Of a DNA stretch of 18,860 nucleotides, positions 1-7,120 are shown one piece after another. Source of the DNA: an uncultured Sutterella sp. (GTDB taxonomy: Bacteria; Pseudomonadota; Gammaproteobacteria; Burkholderiales; Burkholderiaceae_F); the NCBI GenBank assembly GCA_900546995.1, contig URFF01000034.1:1-18860 (forward strand), written 5' to 3'. Position numbers and translations under genes: made by a program. A model generated the notes under the pieces. The model saw nothing but the letters and a program-made list of their open reading frames with translations, was not told the DNA's origin and did not search any database. Position 1 is the first letter of the stretch. Every line of letters starts with the position of its first letter.

Positions 1-2
1 CG

Positions 3-356
3 CTTTGCGCGGTGGCGTTTTTGTTGGGGCTCGCCCTGGGTTCGTCGCAACCTAATGTGATGAGTTTAATTCACACGGAATCGCCTCCGGGTCGAACCGG
101 TGAAGCGCTTGGACTTCGCACGATGCTCATCAACCTTTGCCACACAACACTGCCCCTTATTTTCGGTGCCGCAGGTAATCTAGTTGGAGCCGGCGCCGTG
201 TTTTATGTTGTGGCGGGCTTAATGGGCGGCGTCACGGTCTTTACCTCGCGCTGTGAAAAGCAGTCCGTTAGTCGAAACATGGAGCGTGTTGTAAACGCAC
301 GAGCCACAGAAAATCCCTCTTTGCAAAACACAGATCGTCGTGATGTGCAAAAATAA
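3..356 (+). CDS. MFS transporter, C-terminal fragment (5' end outside window)
   Basis: This is the last ~117 codons of a membrane transporter; the frame is open to the left edge, so the GTG at 12 is an internal codon rather than the start. Visible are two hydrophobic segments, with a loop between them reading SPPGRTGEALGLR. A GxxxG-rich cytoplasmic loop of this kind (PxxRTGEALGLR) is typical of the C-terminal half of major facilitator superfamily permeases of Burkholderiales. A polar tail of about 35 residues follows the last membrane segment. The substrate cannot be told from this fragment. The next gene begins 33 bp downstream on the same strand, so the two may be cotranscribed. Family assignment is from the motif and hydrophobicity only. 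Confidence 0.7.
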   Translation, partial: LCAVAFLLGLALGSSQPNVMSLIHTESPPGRTGEALGLRTMLINLCHTTLPLIFGAAGNLVGAGAVFYVVAGLMGGVTVFTSRCEKQSVSRNMERVVNARATENPSLQNTDRRDVQK

Positions 357-389
357 AGGTTCGATCATTCATTTAAGTGTGAGGATTAC

Positions 390-851
390 GTGTTTTCTCT
401 CAAACAACTTTGGGACGCTTACCAAGAAGCTGATTTCAGTAGCCAATATGGAAGCTATGCGTCCATCAATCTTGATGACGGACGCATTGTCGTCGTACCT
501 AGTGAGTTTGCCTTCGGTCTTGACGAAATTGAGGACGTTGAATCTCAACTAGACGAAGGTAACTGGCTCGAATTACCCACAAGAAATGACCTTGAACTTG
601 GTAGACCGTTGGTTTTCCAATTTGCTGAACAGTATCTGAACGCGGCAGATTACGAGCGAGCCGAACGCTATTTCTCCCGCCGAGGCGCCTATCGAAAGTG
701 GAAAGATCTTCTTATTGCGCGCGATCTTGAAAAAACGTGGTACAAATTCGAAGAAAAGGCAACTATCGAAGCACTCAAAGAATGGTTAACCGAAAACGAT
801 GTCACCTTCATTGATGACGTGACACTTTCCTCGGATAACGAAGAGATCTAG
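390..851 (+). CDS. UPF0158 family protein
   Basis: A 153-residue soluble, acidic protein of unknown function. I place it in the UPF0158 family from the pattern DGRIVVVPSE near residue 30 and the C-terminal block RRGAYRKWKDLL...WYKFEEKATIEALKEWL (about residues 97-138), which matches the family's G-A-[FY]-R-x-[FW]-K-[DN] and W-[YF]-x-F signature. The start is a GTG at 390, chosen because GAGG at 381-384 sits 5 bases upstream of it. There is no signal peptide, membrane segment or obvious catalytic site. It follows the MFS gene by 33 bp and is convergent with ppx. Nothing in the context assigns a role. Confidence 0.75.
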   Translation: MFSLKQLWDAYQEADFSSQYGSYASINLDDGRIVVVPSEFAFGLDEIEDVESQLDEGNWLELPTRNDLELGRPLVFQFAEQYLNAADYERAERYFSRRGAYRKWKDLLIARDLEKTWYKFEEKATIEALKEWLTENDVTFIDDVTLSSDNEEI

Positions 852-877
852 GTCAAGTTTTCGTTTTTTCTAACAAA

Positions 878-910
878 ACGCCCACACGGAGTTTGTGTTT
901 GTGTGGGCGT
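878..910 (-). terminator. Hairpin terminator between UPF0158 gene and ppx
   Basis: A perfect 10-bp inverted repeat, ACGCCCACAC (878-887) and GTGTGGGCGT (901-910), with a 13-base loop. On the minus strand the stem is followed by a short T-rich stretch (TTTTGTTAG), so it fits best as the rho-independent terminator of the ppk-ppx unit, whose stop codon is at 920. On the plus strand there is no U-tract, but the same stem could still slow transcription leaving the UPF0158 gene. Confidence 0.65.
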
Positions 911-919
911 CTTGAAGCG

Positions 920-2578
920 TTAATCGTAAATCAACTCAACCATTTCCTGCTTCGGCTCAATAAACTCAATGCCGATTGACAGACCCAACAGTTTTTTGAC
1001 GTGCTTTTTCATCTTCTCGATCCCCGCTTTCTCAATGGGGGCCAAATCACGCGCTTCAACGCAAAGTGTCACCGAACCCTTGGTTTCCCGCACAAACTCC
1101 GCATGAGTCACCAACGCTCTGTGTGTGCGGTCAAGATTTTCTGCCAAAAATAGCGAAAGTGCCGCCAGACGCTCAGACTGAGTCATCTCCTCTCCGGCTA
1201 AAAAGGCCGGAAGCTCCGCCGAGGGACGACTGTGTAAATAGACCAGTCTGGCCATTGTGAGCACTTCGCCGTCGGTAAATCCCAACATCGGCGTAAAGCG
1301 CACTAAATAGGCACCGTGCTGGTAGTGCTTATCGTAAGCGAGATCAATGCCGATATCGTGAAGACGGCCGGCATAACCCAAAAGTTCTTCCAAATCAGCC
1401 TGTGGATCGCAAAGTCGAGTGTTGACCGCGCTTTGGTAAATCGCAACGGCCAAACGACTGACATGCTTGGCGTGAGCTTTTTCGTAATGGAAATGCTTGG
1501 CAAGCGCCCGAACGCTCTTCTTACGCCAACTATTTTCCTCTTGTCCCTTTTGGGGATAGTGGCGTTCAATGTAGTCAACAACCTGACCATCTTGCAAGTT
1601 GCTGGACGTCACGATAACAGAATCCAGTTTGAGTGACTGCAAAATGGTCAGCAAAATAGCGGCGCCACCCACAATCACCTCTGCCCGAGCAGGACTTAAA
1701 CCGGGCAGACTCTTGCGCTGCTCCAAGCTCATTTGAGAAAGTTCTTTTGCCAGTGACTCAATCTTCGCACGTGGCAAAACCGTCCCTTCGGGCGTCACCT
1801 GGAAACTATCTCCTGGTCCAAGACGGGCCTGAGCCAAACTTAAAAGCGATTGAGCCGTCCCGGAACTGGCCACAGCCTCTTTAAATTGCTCTTTCTTGAT
1901 GACAGTGAAGGCTCGTTGCATCTTTTCCAGGGCCCGATTCTGCATTTTTTGGAAAATCGAAGAGGAAATTTTCCCGTCTTTGCCGCCCTTGAAAGCGTCG
2001 GTGACCATCACACAACCGACATTCATAGACTCCATCATCCGGATATCCGTTCTTGAAGAAACGGATAACTCTGTACTGCCACCACCGATATCAATGAAGA
2101 GAAACGCATCGCGAGTCTTCGGGAAAGAATGCCAGATACCCACACGAATCAAGCGCGCTTCTTCATCGCCGGAAATCACCTGAAGATCCATTCCAGTTTG
2201 GACCTTCACGTCGTGAACAAATTCCTGACTGTTTGTTGCAGCACGAAGGGCTGCCGTCCCCACGGCAATAATTTGACGAACGCCGTAAGAATCGCAAACT
2301 TGAACAAATTCTTTTAAGCACCCCAAGGCACGAGCACGTGCTGCCGGCTGCAGCAACTTGGTTTCAAAAGCGCCCTCACCCAAACGGACCATGCTCTTGA
2401 CACGATTGAGCACCGTCACCCGACCGCGGATATCGAATTCCACCACCGTAAGCCGTGAGGAGTTGCTCCCTAAATCGACGAAACCCACACGTGTCACCAT
2501 GGGATTGGCACGCACGAACTGCGTTCCGCTCACTACGGTCTCTTCTTTGAGATCGTTGTACTTATACTCTTCGCTCAT
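920..2578 (-). CDS. ppx: Exopolyphosphatase (Ppx/GppA family)
   Basis: A 552-residue cytoplasmic enzyme that removes terminal phosphates from polyphosphate, and possibly from pppGpp. The ASKHA-fold ATPase core is clear: phosphate loop DLGSNSSRL at 35-43, catalytic-acid segment SGDEEARLI at 137-145 (matches the E. coli SGxEEARL segment), DIGGGSTEL at 163-171 and SSGTAQSL at 238-245. The C-terminal half (about 355-490) is the helical HD-like domain, and here it keeps a full H372 / H407-D408 / D483 set. Length is slightly above the E. coli enzyme (513). The ATG start lies 9 bp after the ppk stop with no strong ribosome-binding site, so translational coupling to ppk is likely; M27 is a possible later start. 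A terminator hairpin follows. Confidence 0.93.
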   Translation of the reverse strand: MSEEYKYNDLKEETVVSGTQFVRANPMVTRVGFVDLGSNSSRLTVVEFDIRGRVTVLNRVKSMVRLGEGAFETKLLQPAARARALGCLKEFVQVCDSYGVRQIIAVGTAALRAATNSQEFVHDVKVQTGMDLQVISGDEEARLIRVGIWHSFPKTRDAFLFIDIGGGSTELSVSSRTDIRMMESMNVGCVMVTDAFKGGKDGKISSSIFQKMQNRALEKMQRAFTVIKKEQFKEAVASSGTAQSLLSLAQARLGPGDSFQVTPEGTVLPRAKIESLAKELSQMSLEQRKSLPGLSPARAEVIVGGAAILLTILQSLKLDSVIVTSSNLQDGQVVDYIERHYPQKGQEENSWRKKSVRALAKHFHYEKAHAKHVSRLAVAIYQSAVNTRLCDPQADLEELLGYAGRLHDIGIDLAYDKHYQHGAYLVRFTPMLGFTDGEVLTMARLVYLHSRPSAELPAFLAGEEMTQSERLAALSLFLAENLDRTHRALVTHAEFVRETKGSVTLCVEARDLAPIEKAGIEKMKKHVKKLLGLSIGIEFIEPKQEMVELIYD

Positions 2579-2587
2579 AACCGATAT

Positions 2588-4936
2588 TTACTTGAAAAGA
2601 CTCTTCTGGTGATTGGCCGCATTTTGCGCATCCACCCGCTTTTGCAATTTGCCGCGTTTGTAGCGCTCGTACGAACCATCGGACTTCATTATCCAACTTT
2701 GTTCGGTGTCGTCAAGTTGAAGCTGAAGCACATTTTGCATAATGTTATTGCGAATCTTTTCATTCTCAATCGGCGTGAGCACTTCAATACGACCGTTTAA
2801 ATTACGGTTCATCATATCGGCGCTACCGATATACATGACCGGATTGCCGTCTCGGTTAAACCAGTAAATGCGGGCGTGCTCTAGATAGCGACCTACAATG
2901 GACTTCACGGTGATGTTGTCTGAAATACCCGGCACACCAGGACGCAAGCAGCAAATGCCGCGGACCACACATTCGATTTTCACGCCAGCTTGAGAGGCTT
3001 TATAAAGCTCAGAGATAATTTCGCCGTCCACCAACTGATTGCACTTAAGCATGATGTGACCGTTACCATGCGCCTTATGCATCTCGATTTCTTCACGAAT
3101 GAGCTTCACCATCGAGGGACGCAGTGTATTGGGCGAAACAAAAAGTTTACGGTACTTATTGACTTCACCACAGCCGGTCATCACGTTAAAGAGGTCGGTG
3201 ACATCATCACAAATCGCCTCATCATCGGTCAACAATCCCAAATCGGTATAGATTTTTGCCGATGATGCGTTGTAATTACCCGTTCCGATATGCACATAAC
3301 GACGCACTCCGGTGGACTCTCTGCGAACCACCAGACAAAGTTTCGCGTGAACCTTTAAGCCCACGAAACCGTAGACGACGTTAACACCGGCGCGCTCCAA
3401 CTCCTCAGCCCAATTGATATTTCGCTCTTCATCAAAACGAGCTTTCAATTCCACCACAGCCGTGACTTGCTTACCGCGACGGCGAGCCTCCAAGAGGCTA
3501 CGAATCACAGGTGAGTCACTTCCACAGCGATACAGAGTTTGTTTAATCGCGACGACTTTGGGATCGCGGGCCGCTTGTTCGATAAAATTCAATACCCCCT
3601 GGAAGCGGTCATACGGATGGAATAACACGATATCTTGCTTTTTAATCGCTTCAAAGCAATCGTTTTCCATATCGAGCTCTTTCGCAAGCTTCATCTTGTC
3701 GGGGCGATATTGCAACTTCGGACGATCAATGCAGCCCAAGGCCATGAATTCCGAGAAAGCGAGCGGAATTTTTTGCTTATAGATTTGATGCGGTTTGACT
3801 TCCAAATGTTCAATTAAAAACTCGGACAGTCTCACGGGCATGCCACGTCCCATTTCCACTCGGACAATGTCACCGAAGCGACGCTGATCAACATAATCGC
3901 GAACGGCTGCGAGCAAGTCATCGGCCTCGTCTTCCTCAATTTCACCGTCAGTATTACGCGTGATCCGGAATTGCCCCGTTGCCTTAACCTTAAAGCCGGG
4001 GAAAAGTCTTTCGAGTCGCTCTTCAATCAAGTCTTCAACCAAAACAACGTTCACCTCAGAGTAATTGCTTGAGAACTCTAAGCTCGGATCAACCTCTTCT
4101 TTACCTTTCGGCAAATAAAGGAAACGCGGCACATTGTTCGGGCACTTCAAACGCGCATAGCGAATATCGGAAGCCTTTTTCGCATTGACCAATTCAATGA
4201 TGATATTGATACTGGTATTGGAAACGAGCGGAAACGGATGACCGGAGTCAATTACTTGCGGCGTCAAAATCGGATAAATTTCATTGTCAAAATAGCTATC
4301 CAAAATCGCACGCTTTTTCTCCGGCAGATCACTGTAGCTCACAAGATTAATGGACTTTTTGGCCAATTCGGGCAACAGCTTCTTTTTCCAAAGCTCTTCG
4401 GCGTCATCGGTTAACTCACGCACTTTGCGACCGATTTCTGCCAACTGTCGCCGCGGAGGCAGCTTATCCATCCCAGTGGCCTCGGCTCCGCTTTGCACTT
4501 GCTTCCAAACATTGGCCACACGAACCATGAAGAATTCATCAAGGTTGTTATAGACAATCGACAAGAATTTCACACGCTCAAGAAGCGGCACGGAACTATC
4601 AGCGGCTTGTTCTAAAACCTTGCGATCAAAATCAATCCAATTGATCTCGCGATTTAAGTAATACTGTGGATCGGTAACATCCAAAACCTTGGGTTGTTCG
4701 GCTGAGGCTTTTTTGCTTGAGCTACGTTTGATGCTGCGTGTTGCCGAAGTCGTCTTACTCGTGCGAACGCAACGACGAGTCGTTTTTTTCGGGTTTGATA
4801 CAACCGTCGGCTCTGACGTCACTTCTGAGGCGATACTAACTTCAGTGGTTTTAACAGCTTGAGCGGATTCTTTTTCAGCAGACACAACAACAGAACTCTC
4901 GGCTTGGGTGCCGGGAAGCAATACTTTTTCAGGCAT
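2588..4936 (-). CDS. ppk1: Polyphosphate kinase 1
   Basis: A 782-residue enzyme that reversibly makes long-chain polyphosphate from ATP. The N domain begins at YLNREINWIDFD (93-104). Both catalytic histidines of the PPK1 family are visible: H530 in GLKVHAKLCLVV (equivalent of E. coli H435, the autophosphorylated residue) and H687 in YLEHARIYWF (H592). Other family blocks are VTAVVELKARFDEERNI (491-507), HIGTGNYN (549-556) and YIGSADMMNRNLNGRIEVL (702-720). Residues 1-92 are an extra low-complexity extension absent from E. coli PPK: an acidic/Ser-Val part followed by a strongly basic stretch at 50-77. The ATG at 4936 is preceded by AAGGA at nine bases. It is transcribed ahead of ppx, with the Fic-fold gene 140 bp upstream. 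Confidence 0.96.
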   Translation of the reverse strand: MPEKVLLPGTQAESSVVVSAEKESAQAVKTTEVSIASEVTSEPTVVSNPKKTTRRCVRTSKTTSATRSIKRSSSKKASAEQPKVLDVTDPQYYLNREINWIDFDRKVLEQAADSSVPLLERVKFLSIVYNNLDEFFMVRVANVWKQVQSGAEATGMDKLPPRRQLAEIGRKVRELTDDAEELWKKKLLPELAKKSINLVSYSDLPEKKRAILDSYFDNEIYPILTPQVIDSGHPFPLVSNTSINIIIELVNAKKASDIRYARLKCPNNVPRFLYLPKGKEEVDPSLEFSSNYSEVNVVLVEDLIEERLERLFPGFKVKATGQFRITRNTDGEIEEDEADDLLAAVRDYVDQRRFGDIVRVEMGRGMPVRLSEFLIEHLEVKPHQIYKQKIPLAFSEFMALGCIDRPKLQYRPDKMKLAKELDMENDCFEAIKKQDIVLFHPYDRFQGVLNFIEQAARDPKVVAIKQTLYRCGSDSPVIRSLLEARRRGKQVTAVVELKARFDEERNINWAEELERAGVNVVYGFVGLKVHAKLCLVVRRESTGVRRYVHIGTGNYNASSAKIYTDLGLLTDDEAICDDVTDLFNVMTGCGEVNKYRKLFVSPNTLRPSMVKLIREEIEMHKAHGNGHIMLKCNQLVDGEIISELYKASQAGVKIECVVRGICCLRPGVPGISDNITVKSIVGRYLEHARIYWFNRDGNPVMYIGSADMMNRNLNGRIEVLTPIENEKIRNNIMQNVLQLQLDDTEQSWIMKSDGSYERYKRGKLQKRVDAQNAANHQKSLFK

Positions 4937-4965
4937 GAGGCAATTTCCTTTGCTCTTAACGAAAT

Positions 4966-5024
4966 GTGATAGGTAATTGTCGCAAATGGATATGACAAAA
5001 TCGTTTCATTCTCTAATCTATCAC
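4966..5024 (-). promoter_or_regulatory. Putative ppk control region with spaced inverted repeat
   Basis: Between the Fic-fold gene and ppk lie GTGATAG (4966-4972) and its exact reverse complement CTATCAC (5018-5024), with centres 52 bp apart, close to five helical turns. Between them on the minus strand is TTGTCAT (minus-strand reading of 4992-4998), a possible -35 element or half of a Pho-type site; the corresponding -10 is weak. I could not find a second properly phased Pho half site. The assignment is tentative. Confidence 0.25.
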
Positions 5025-5076
5025 TTTTCAATGAAGTCCATCTTAGAAAATGCTTCCTAGCAAAAGAATTTCAACT

Positions 5077-5814
5077 TTAGTTTTGAAGGTAGAGCTTTTT
5101 CACGCTTTGGGAGAAAAATGCCATCATTTCATCGGCATCTCCAGTCTCATAAAAACGACCTAACTTCTCATGAAACTCTACGCTTTCCTGATTTAAAACC
5201 ATGATGGGCCAGTAGCCATTCAACATTAAGGATCCGTTCATCATTAAAGAAGCTGTTCGCTTATTGGCATCAAAGAAAAATTGTGTCCTTGCCATGAATA
5301 AAAATACCGCAATGGCTTGTTCTTTAGGATTTTTGACTTCAGTTGTAAGAAACTTAAAACCACTCTCAGCTAATGCAGGCAATTTCTCAAACGATGGCGG
5401 CACATATTCAACATCATGAATACCCGTGTTTAAATTTCGAAGCACTCCCCATTCGAGAGCATCTTTATAGCCAACATACCGATGCAAAGCGCTAGCCGTT
5501 TCGATATTAATTGCGAAATTTCCCGCCCTTAGCAATCGCACTAATTCTTTCGCTCCATCTCCATAATTTTTAACTTGAAGAAGATCATTAACATCCAACC
5601 CCTCCACGGATTTGCCGTTCAGAATGGTTCGGGTTTGCGGCAACGTGGAAGGATTTTGCTCTAAAGTTCTCATGCAATTCCAGGTTATGTCCACTAAATT
5701 TTGAGTGAAGATGTAGGTGGCCTTTTCGGTGTCTCCGATGAAAGGAATTTCAAAATCACATGCACCGATTGACCAGTGCATTCCGTTAAGTACTTCAAAG
5801 TCACTATTTGACAT
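5077..5814 (-). CDS. Fic-fold protein with Gln in place of catalytic His
   Basis: A protein of 245 residues with the Fic/Doc fold, whose usual members transfer AMP or other nucleotide moieties to target proteins. The active-site motif (normally HxFx[D/E][A/G]N[K/G]R) reads QFFFDANKR at 178-186, so the phosphate-binding loop D182-A-N184-K-R186 is kept while the general-base histidine is glutamine and the following proline is Phe. An N-terminal helix with KSVEG (68-72) resembles the region bearing the inhibitory [ST]xxxE[GN] motif, though the first position is Gly. I prefer ATG 5814: the frame extends to a TTG at 5919 but that extension is low-complexity and a plausible -10 lies at 5849-5854. 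Two sampled 60-base lines have 37% and 42% G+C, lower than the neighbours, which suggests acquisition. No antitoxin gene is adjacent. Confidence 0.8.
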   Translation of the reverse strand: MSNSDFEVLNGMHWSIGACDFEIPFIGDTEKATYIFTQNLVDITWNCMRTLEQNPSTLPQTRTILNGKSVEGLDVNDLLQVKNYGDGAKELVRLLRAGNFAINIETASALHRYVGYKDALEWGVLRNLNTGIHDVEYVPPSFEKLPALAESGFKFLTTEVKNPKEQAIAVFLFMARTQFFFDANKRTASLMMNGSLMLNGYWPIMVLNQESVEFHEKLGRFYETGDADEMMAFFSQSVKKLYLQN

Positions 5815-5848
5815 CTTGGTAGACAAAAACAAAAAAAAGAACTGTGTA

Positions 5849-5878
5849 ATTTTAGCGGTTTTAGTACAGCACCAAGAA
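5849..5878 (-). promoter_or_regulatory. Putative promoter of the Fic-fold gene
   Basis: On the minus strand TAAAAT (5849-5854) could be a -10 element about 35 bases ahead of the ATG at 5814, with TTCTTG (5873-5878) at 18 bases as a poor -35. A direct repeat, CTAAAACCG-CTAAAAT, overlaps the -10. Weak support, but it agrees with the later start codon. Confidence 0.3.
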
Positions 5879-5922
5879 CCAAAACTAAAAACGACAACGA
5901 CAGCGGACAGTGGAGACAATCA

Positions 5923-5944
5923 TGCCCGAGATTTCTCTCGGGCA
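5923..5944 (-). terminator. Hairpin downstream of hsp20
   Basis: A perfect 8-bp stem, TGCCCGAG (5923-5930) and CTCGGGCA (5937-5944), with a 6-base loop, 38 bases after the hsp20 stop. The minus-strand sequence that follows (TGATTGTCT) is only mildly T-rich, so termination is plausible rather than certain. Confidence 0.5.
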
Positions 5945-5982
5945 CGTACTCATGCATTAGTTAATTGAGTGCTTTCAATGGA

Positions 5983-6432
5983 TCATTTGATCATGATTTG
6001 TTTTTGAACGGGCACTTCCGGCGCTTTCTTCGGAATGCTCAATTGCAAGATACCGTTTTCAAATTTCGCTTCAATATCGTCTTCTGTAACGGCGTCACCC
6101 ACGTAAAAGCTTCTTGAGCAGGAGCCGCTGTAACGTTCACGACGAATGTAGCGGGTACCTTTTTCATCCTTCTGATCCATATCAACGGACTTCTGAGCCG
6201 AAATCGTCAAATACCCGTCCTTTAATTGGGCTTGAATATCTTCTTTCTTAAAGCCCGGCAAATCGATATCTAACTCAAACCCTTTTTCCGTTTCGCGGAT
6301 ATCGGTCTTCATGATACGAGCAGCGTTTTTACCATAAAGCGGATCGTGGCGAGGCGAGCGCATCTGATCAAGACCAAAGAAGTCATCTAAATCATCAAAA
6401 AGGTTTTCACCATAAACAGTCGGAAATAGCAT
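5983..6432 (-). CDS. Small heat shock protein, Hsp20/alpha-crystallin family
   Basis: A 149-residue ATP-independent holdase chaperone that binds unfolding proteins and hands them to DnaK/ClpB. The alpha-crystallin domain runs from about residue 39 (IMKTDIRETEKGFELDIDLPGF) to about 140, with the diagnostic DLPGFKKEDI, the AxFxNGxLxLxxPK-type segment AKFENGILQLSIPKK, and a C-terminal tail ending VPVQKQIMIK that carries the I-x-[IV]-like anchor (QIMIK). The start at 6432 is chosen because AAGGAG lies seven bases upstream; an in-frame ATG at 6516 would add 28 residues but has no good ribosome-binding site. It is divergent from the Xre-type gene, and a sigma-32-like promoter lies upstream. Confidence 0.92.
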   Translation of the reverse strand: MLFPTVYGENLFDDLDDFFGLDQMRSPRHDPLYGKNAARIMKTDIRETEKGFELDIDLPGFKKEDIQAQLKDGYLTISAQKSVDMDQKDEKGTRYIRRERYSGSCSRSFYVGDAVTEDDIEAKFENGILQLSIPKKAPEVPVQKQIMIK

Positions 6433-6792
6433 TTCAAAACTCCTTAACTCTCTCACCCACAGAGGGACTGCCGGGAAGCTGTCTGGATTCCGGCGATCTG
6501 GCTGCGAGCCAAACATCTCTTTGAAGGGGAACTCTGAGGCATCGCTCTTTATTCCCTCCCTCTAAAGGCTATGTGGCGGTGAGCTAGTTTCAATTAAATA
6601 CCCAGTTTGTATCAATATGTAACAAAAGCCCCTTTAACTTGTTGATCCGCCGTGTTGATAACGTTTCAGTTATGCGCCGCGCGGACAAATCCCTATATCA
6701 TGCACGGTCCTGAAAAAAAGGGACTTAACCATTGTCTCTTCTCTTTAACGCACTTTTGCTTGGTACCCGCTTTGCGGGAGAAAGGTTCTTTT
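6433..6792. promoter_or_regulatory. Divergent control region and hsp20 leader
   Basis: These 360 bases separate hsp20 (leftward) from the Xre-type gene (rightward). On the hsp20 side the probable transcript leader is about 125 bases long and contains a stem of seven pairs with one bulge, formed by 6470-6477 and 6488-6494, plus a short GGCT/AGCC hairpin. On the rightward side the only site I trust is the AAAGG ribosome-binding site at 6782-6785 with its spacing of seven bases to the ATG at 6793. I see no coding sequence or repeat in the rest. Confidence 0.5.
6569..6594 (-). promoter_or_regulatory. Candidate heat-shock (sigma-32/RpoH) promoter of hsp20
   Basis: On the minus strand ATTGAAA (6588-6594) and CCACATAG (6569-6576), separated by 11 bases, resemble the RpoH consensus CTTGAAA and CCCCATnT. 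The spacing is at the short end of what RpoH uses. Its position ahead of a classical heat-shock gene supports the call; it would give a transcript leader of about 125 bases. Confidence 0.4.
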
Positions 6793-7011
6793 ATGCATGC
6801 ACAAACCAACCTGACTGCAGCTAAAGCGCTTATTGCACTCAGAATTCGAAAGCAACTCACGCAAAGTGAAGTCGCCTCACGAATGAACACGGTCCAACCG
6901 GCCGTTGCAAGGCTTGAAGCCAAATTAATCGCCGGGGAATTGCCCTCCATCAAGGTTCTGGAACGATATGCCAATGCTCTTGGCAGGCAAATTGTCATTC
7001 GTTTTCGCTGA
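6793..7011 (+). CDS. Xre/HigA-like helix-turn-helix regulator
   Basis: A 72-residue DNA-binding protein. Residues 10-65 form a Cro/C1-type helix-turn-helix: RIRKQLTQSEVASRM, then NTVQPAVARLEAKL (recognition helix), and LPSIKVLERYANALG, ending in a short beta-type tail QIVIRFR. This layout matches the antitoxin half of HigBA-like modules. The start is the ATG at 6793 with AAAGG seven bases upstream; the frame is open further upstream to a TTG at 6652, but that part has no homology-like features. No toxin gene of the HigB/RelE type is found next to it, so it is either a stand-alone regulator or an orphan antitoxin. It is divergent from hsp20 and may act on that control region; that is inference. 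Confidence 0.75.
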   Translation: MHAQTNLTAAKALIALRIRKQLTQSEVASRMNTVQPAVARLEAKLIAGELPSIKVLERYANALGRQIVIRFR

Positions 7012-7037
7012 AAAATAGCCATTTTTGAAACGGTTTT
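7000..7037 (+). terminator. Possible terminator of the Xre-type gene
   Basis: A two-part stem overlaps the end of the coding region: CGTTTTC (7000-7006) with GAAACG (7027-7032), one T bulged, enclosing AAAAAT (7011-7016) and ATTTTT (7021-7026), followed by GTTTTC. A/T-rich and therefore weak, but the T-tail is in the right place. Confidence 0.35.
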
Positions 7038-7120
7038 CGCCTAATTAAATTTGTTAAAATTTCCGGCATTTCATCAAGATTGTCGTAAAGGGTGGCGTTT
7101 GTGCCGCTTGTTATCTCTGA

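Noticed and set aside
4966..5000. A Pho box upstream of ppk
   Set aside because: One TTGTCAT half site is present on the minus strand, but the position 11 bp away does not match a second half site.
5815..5919. N-terminal extension of the Fic-fold protein from TTG 5919, which would look like a membrane or signal segment
   Set aside because: The stretch is A/T-run-derived low complexity with a rare start codon and overlaps the likely promoter.
6433..6500. ROSE- or fourU-type RNA thermometer for hsp20
   Set aside because: No upstream arm gives a continuous pairing with AAGGAG; the strongest stem (6470-6494) lies away from the ribosome-binding site.
6433..6516. N-terminal extension of the Hsp20 protein from ATG 6516
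   Set aside because: The ATG at 6432 has an ideal AAGGAG; the extension has no ribosome-binding site and would replace the expected leader.
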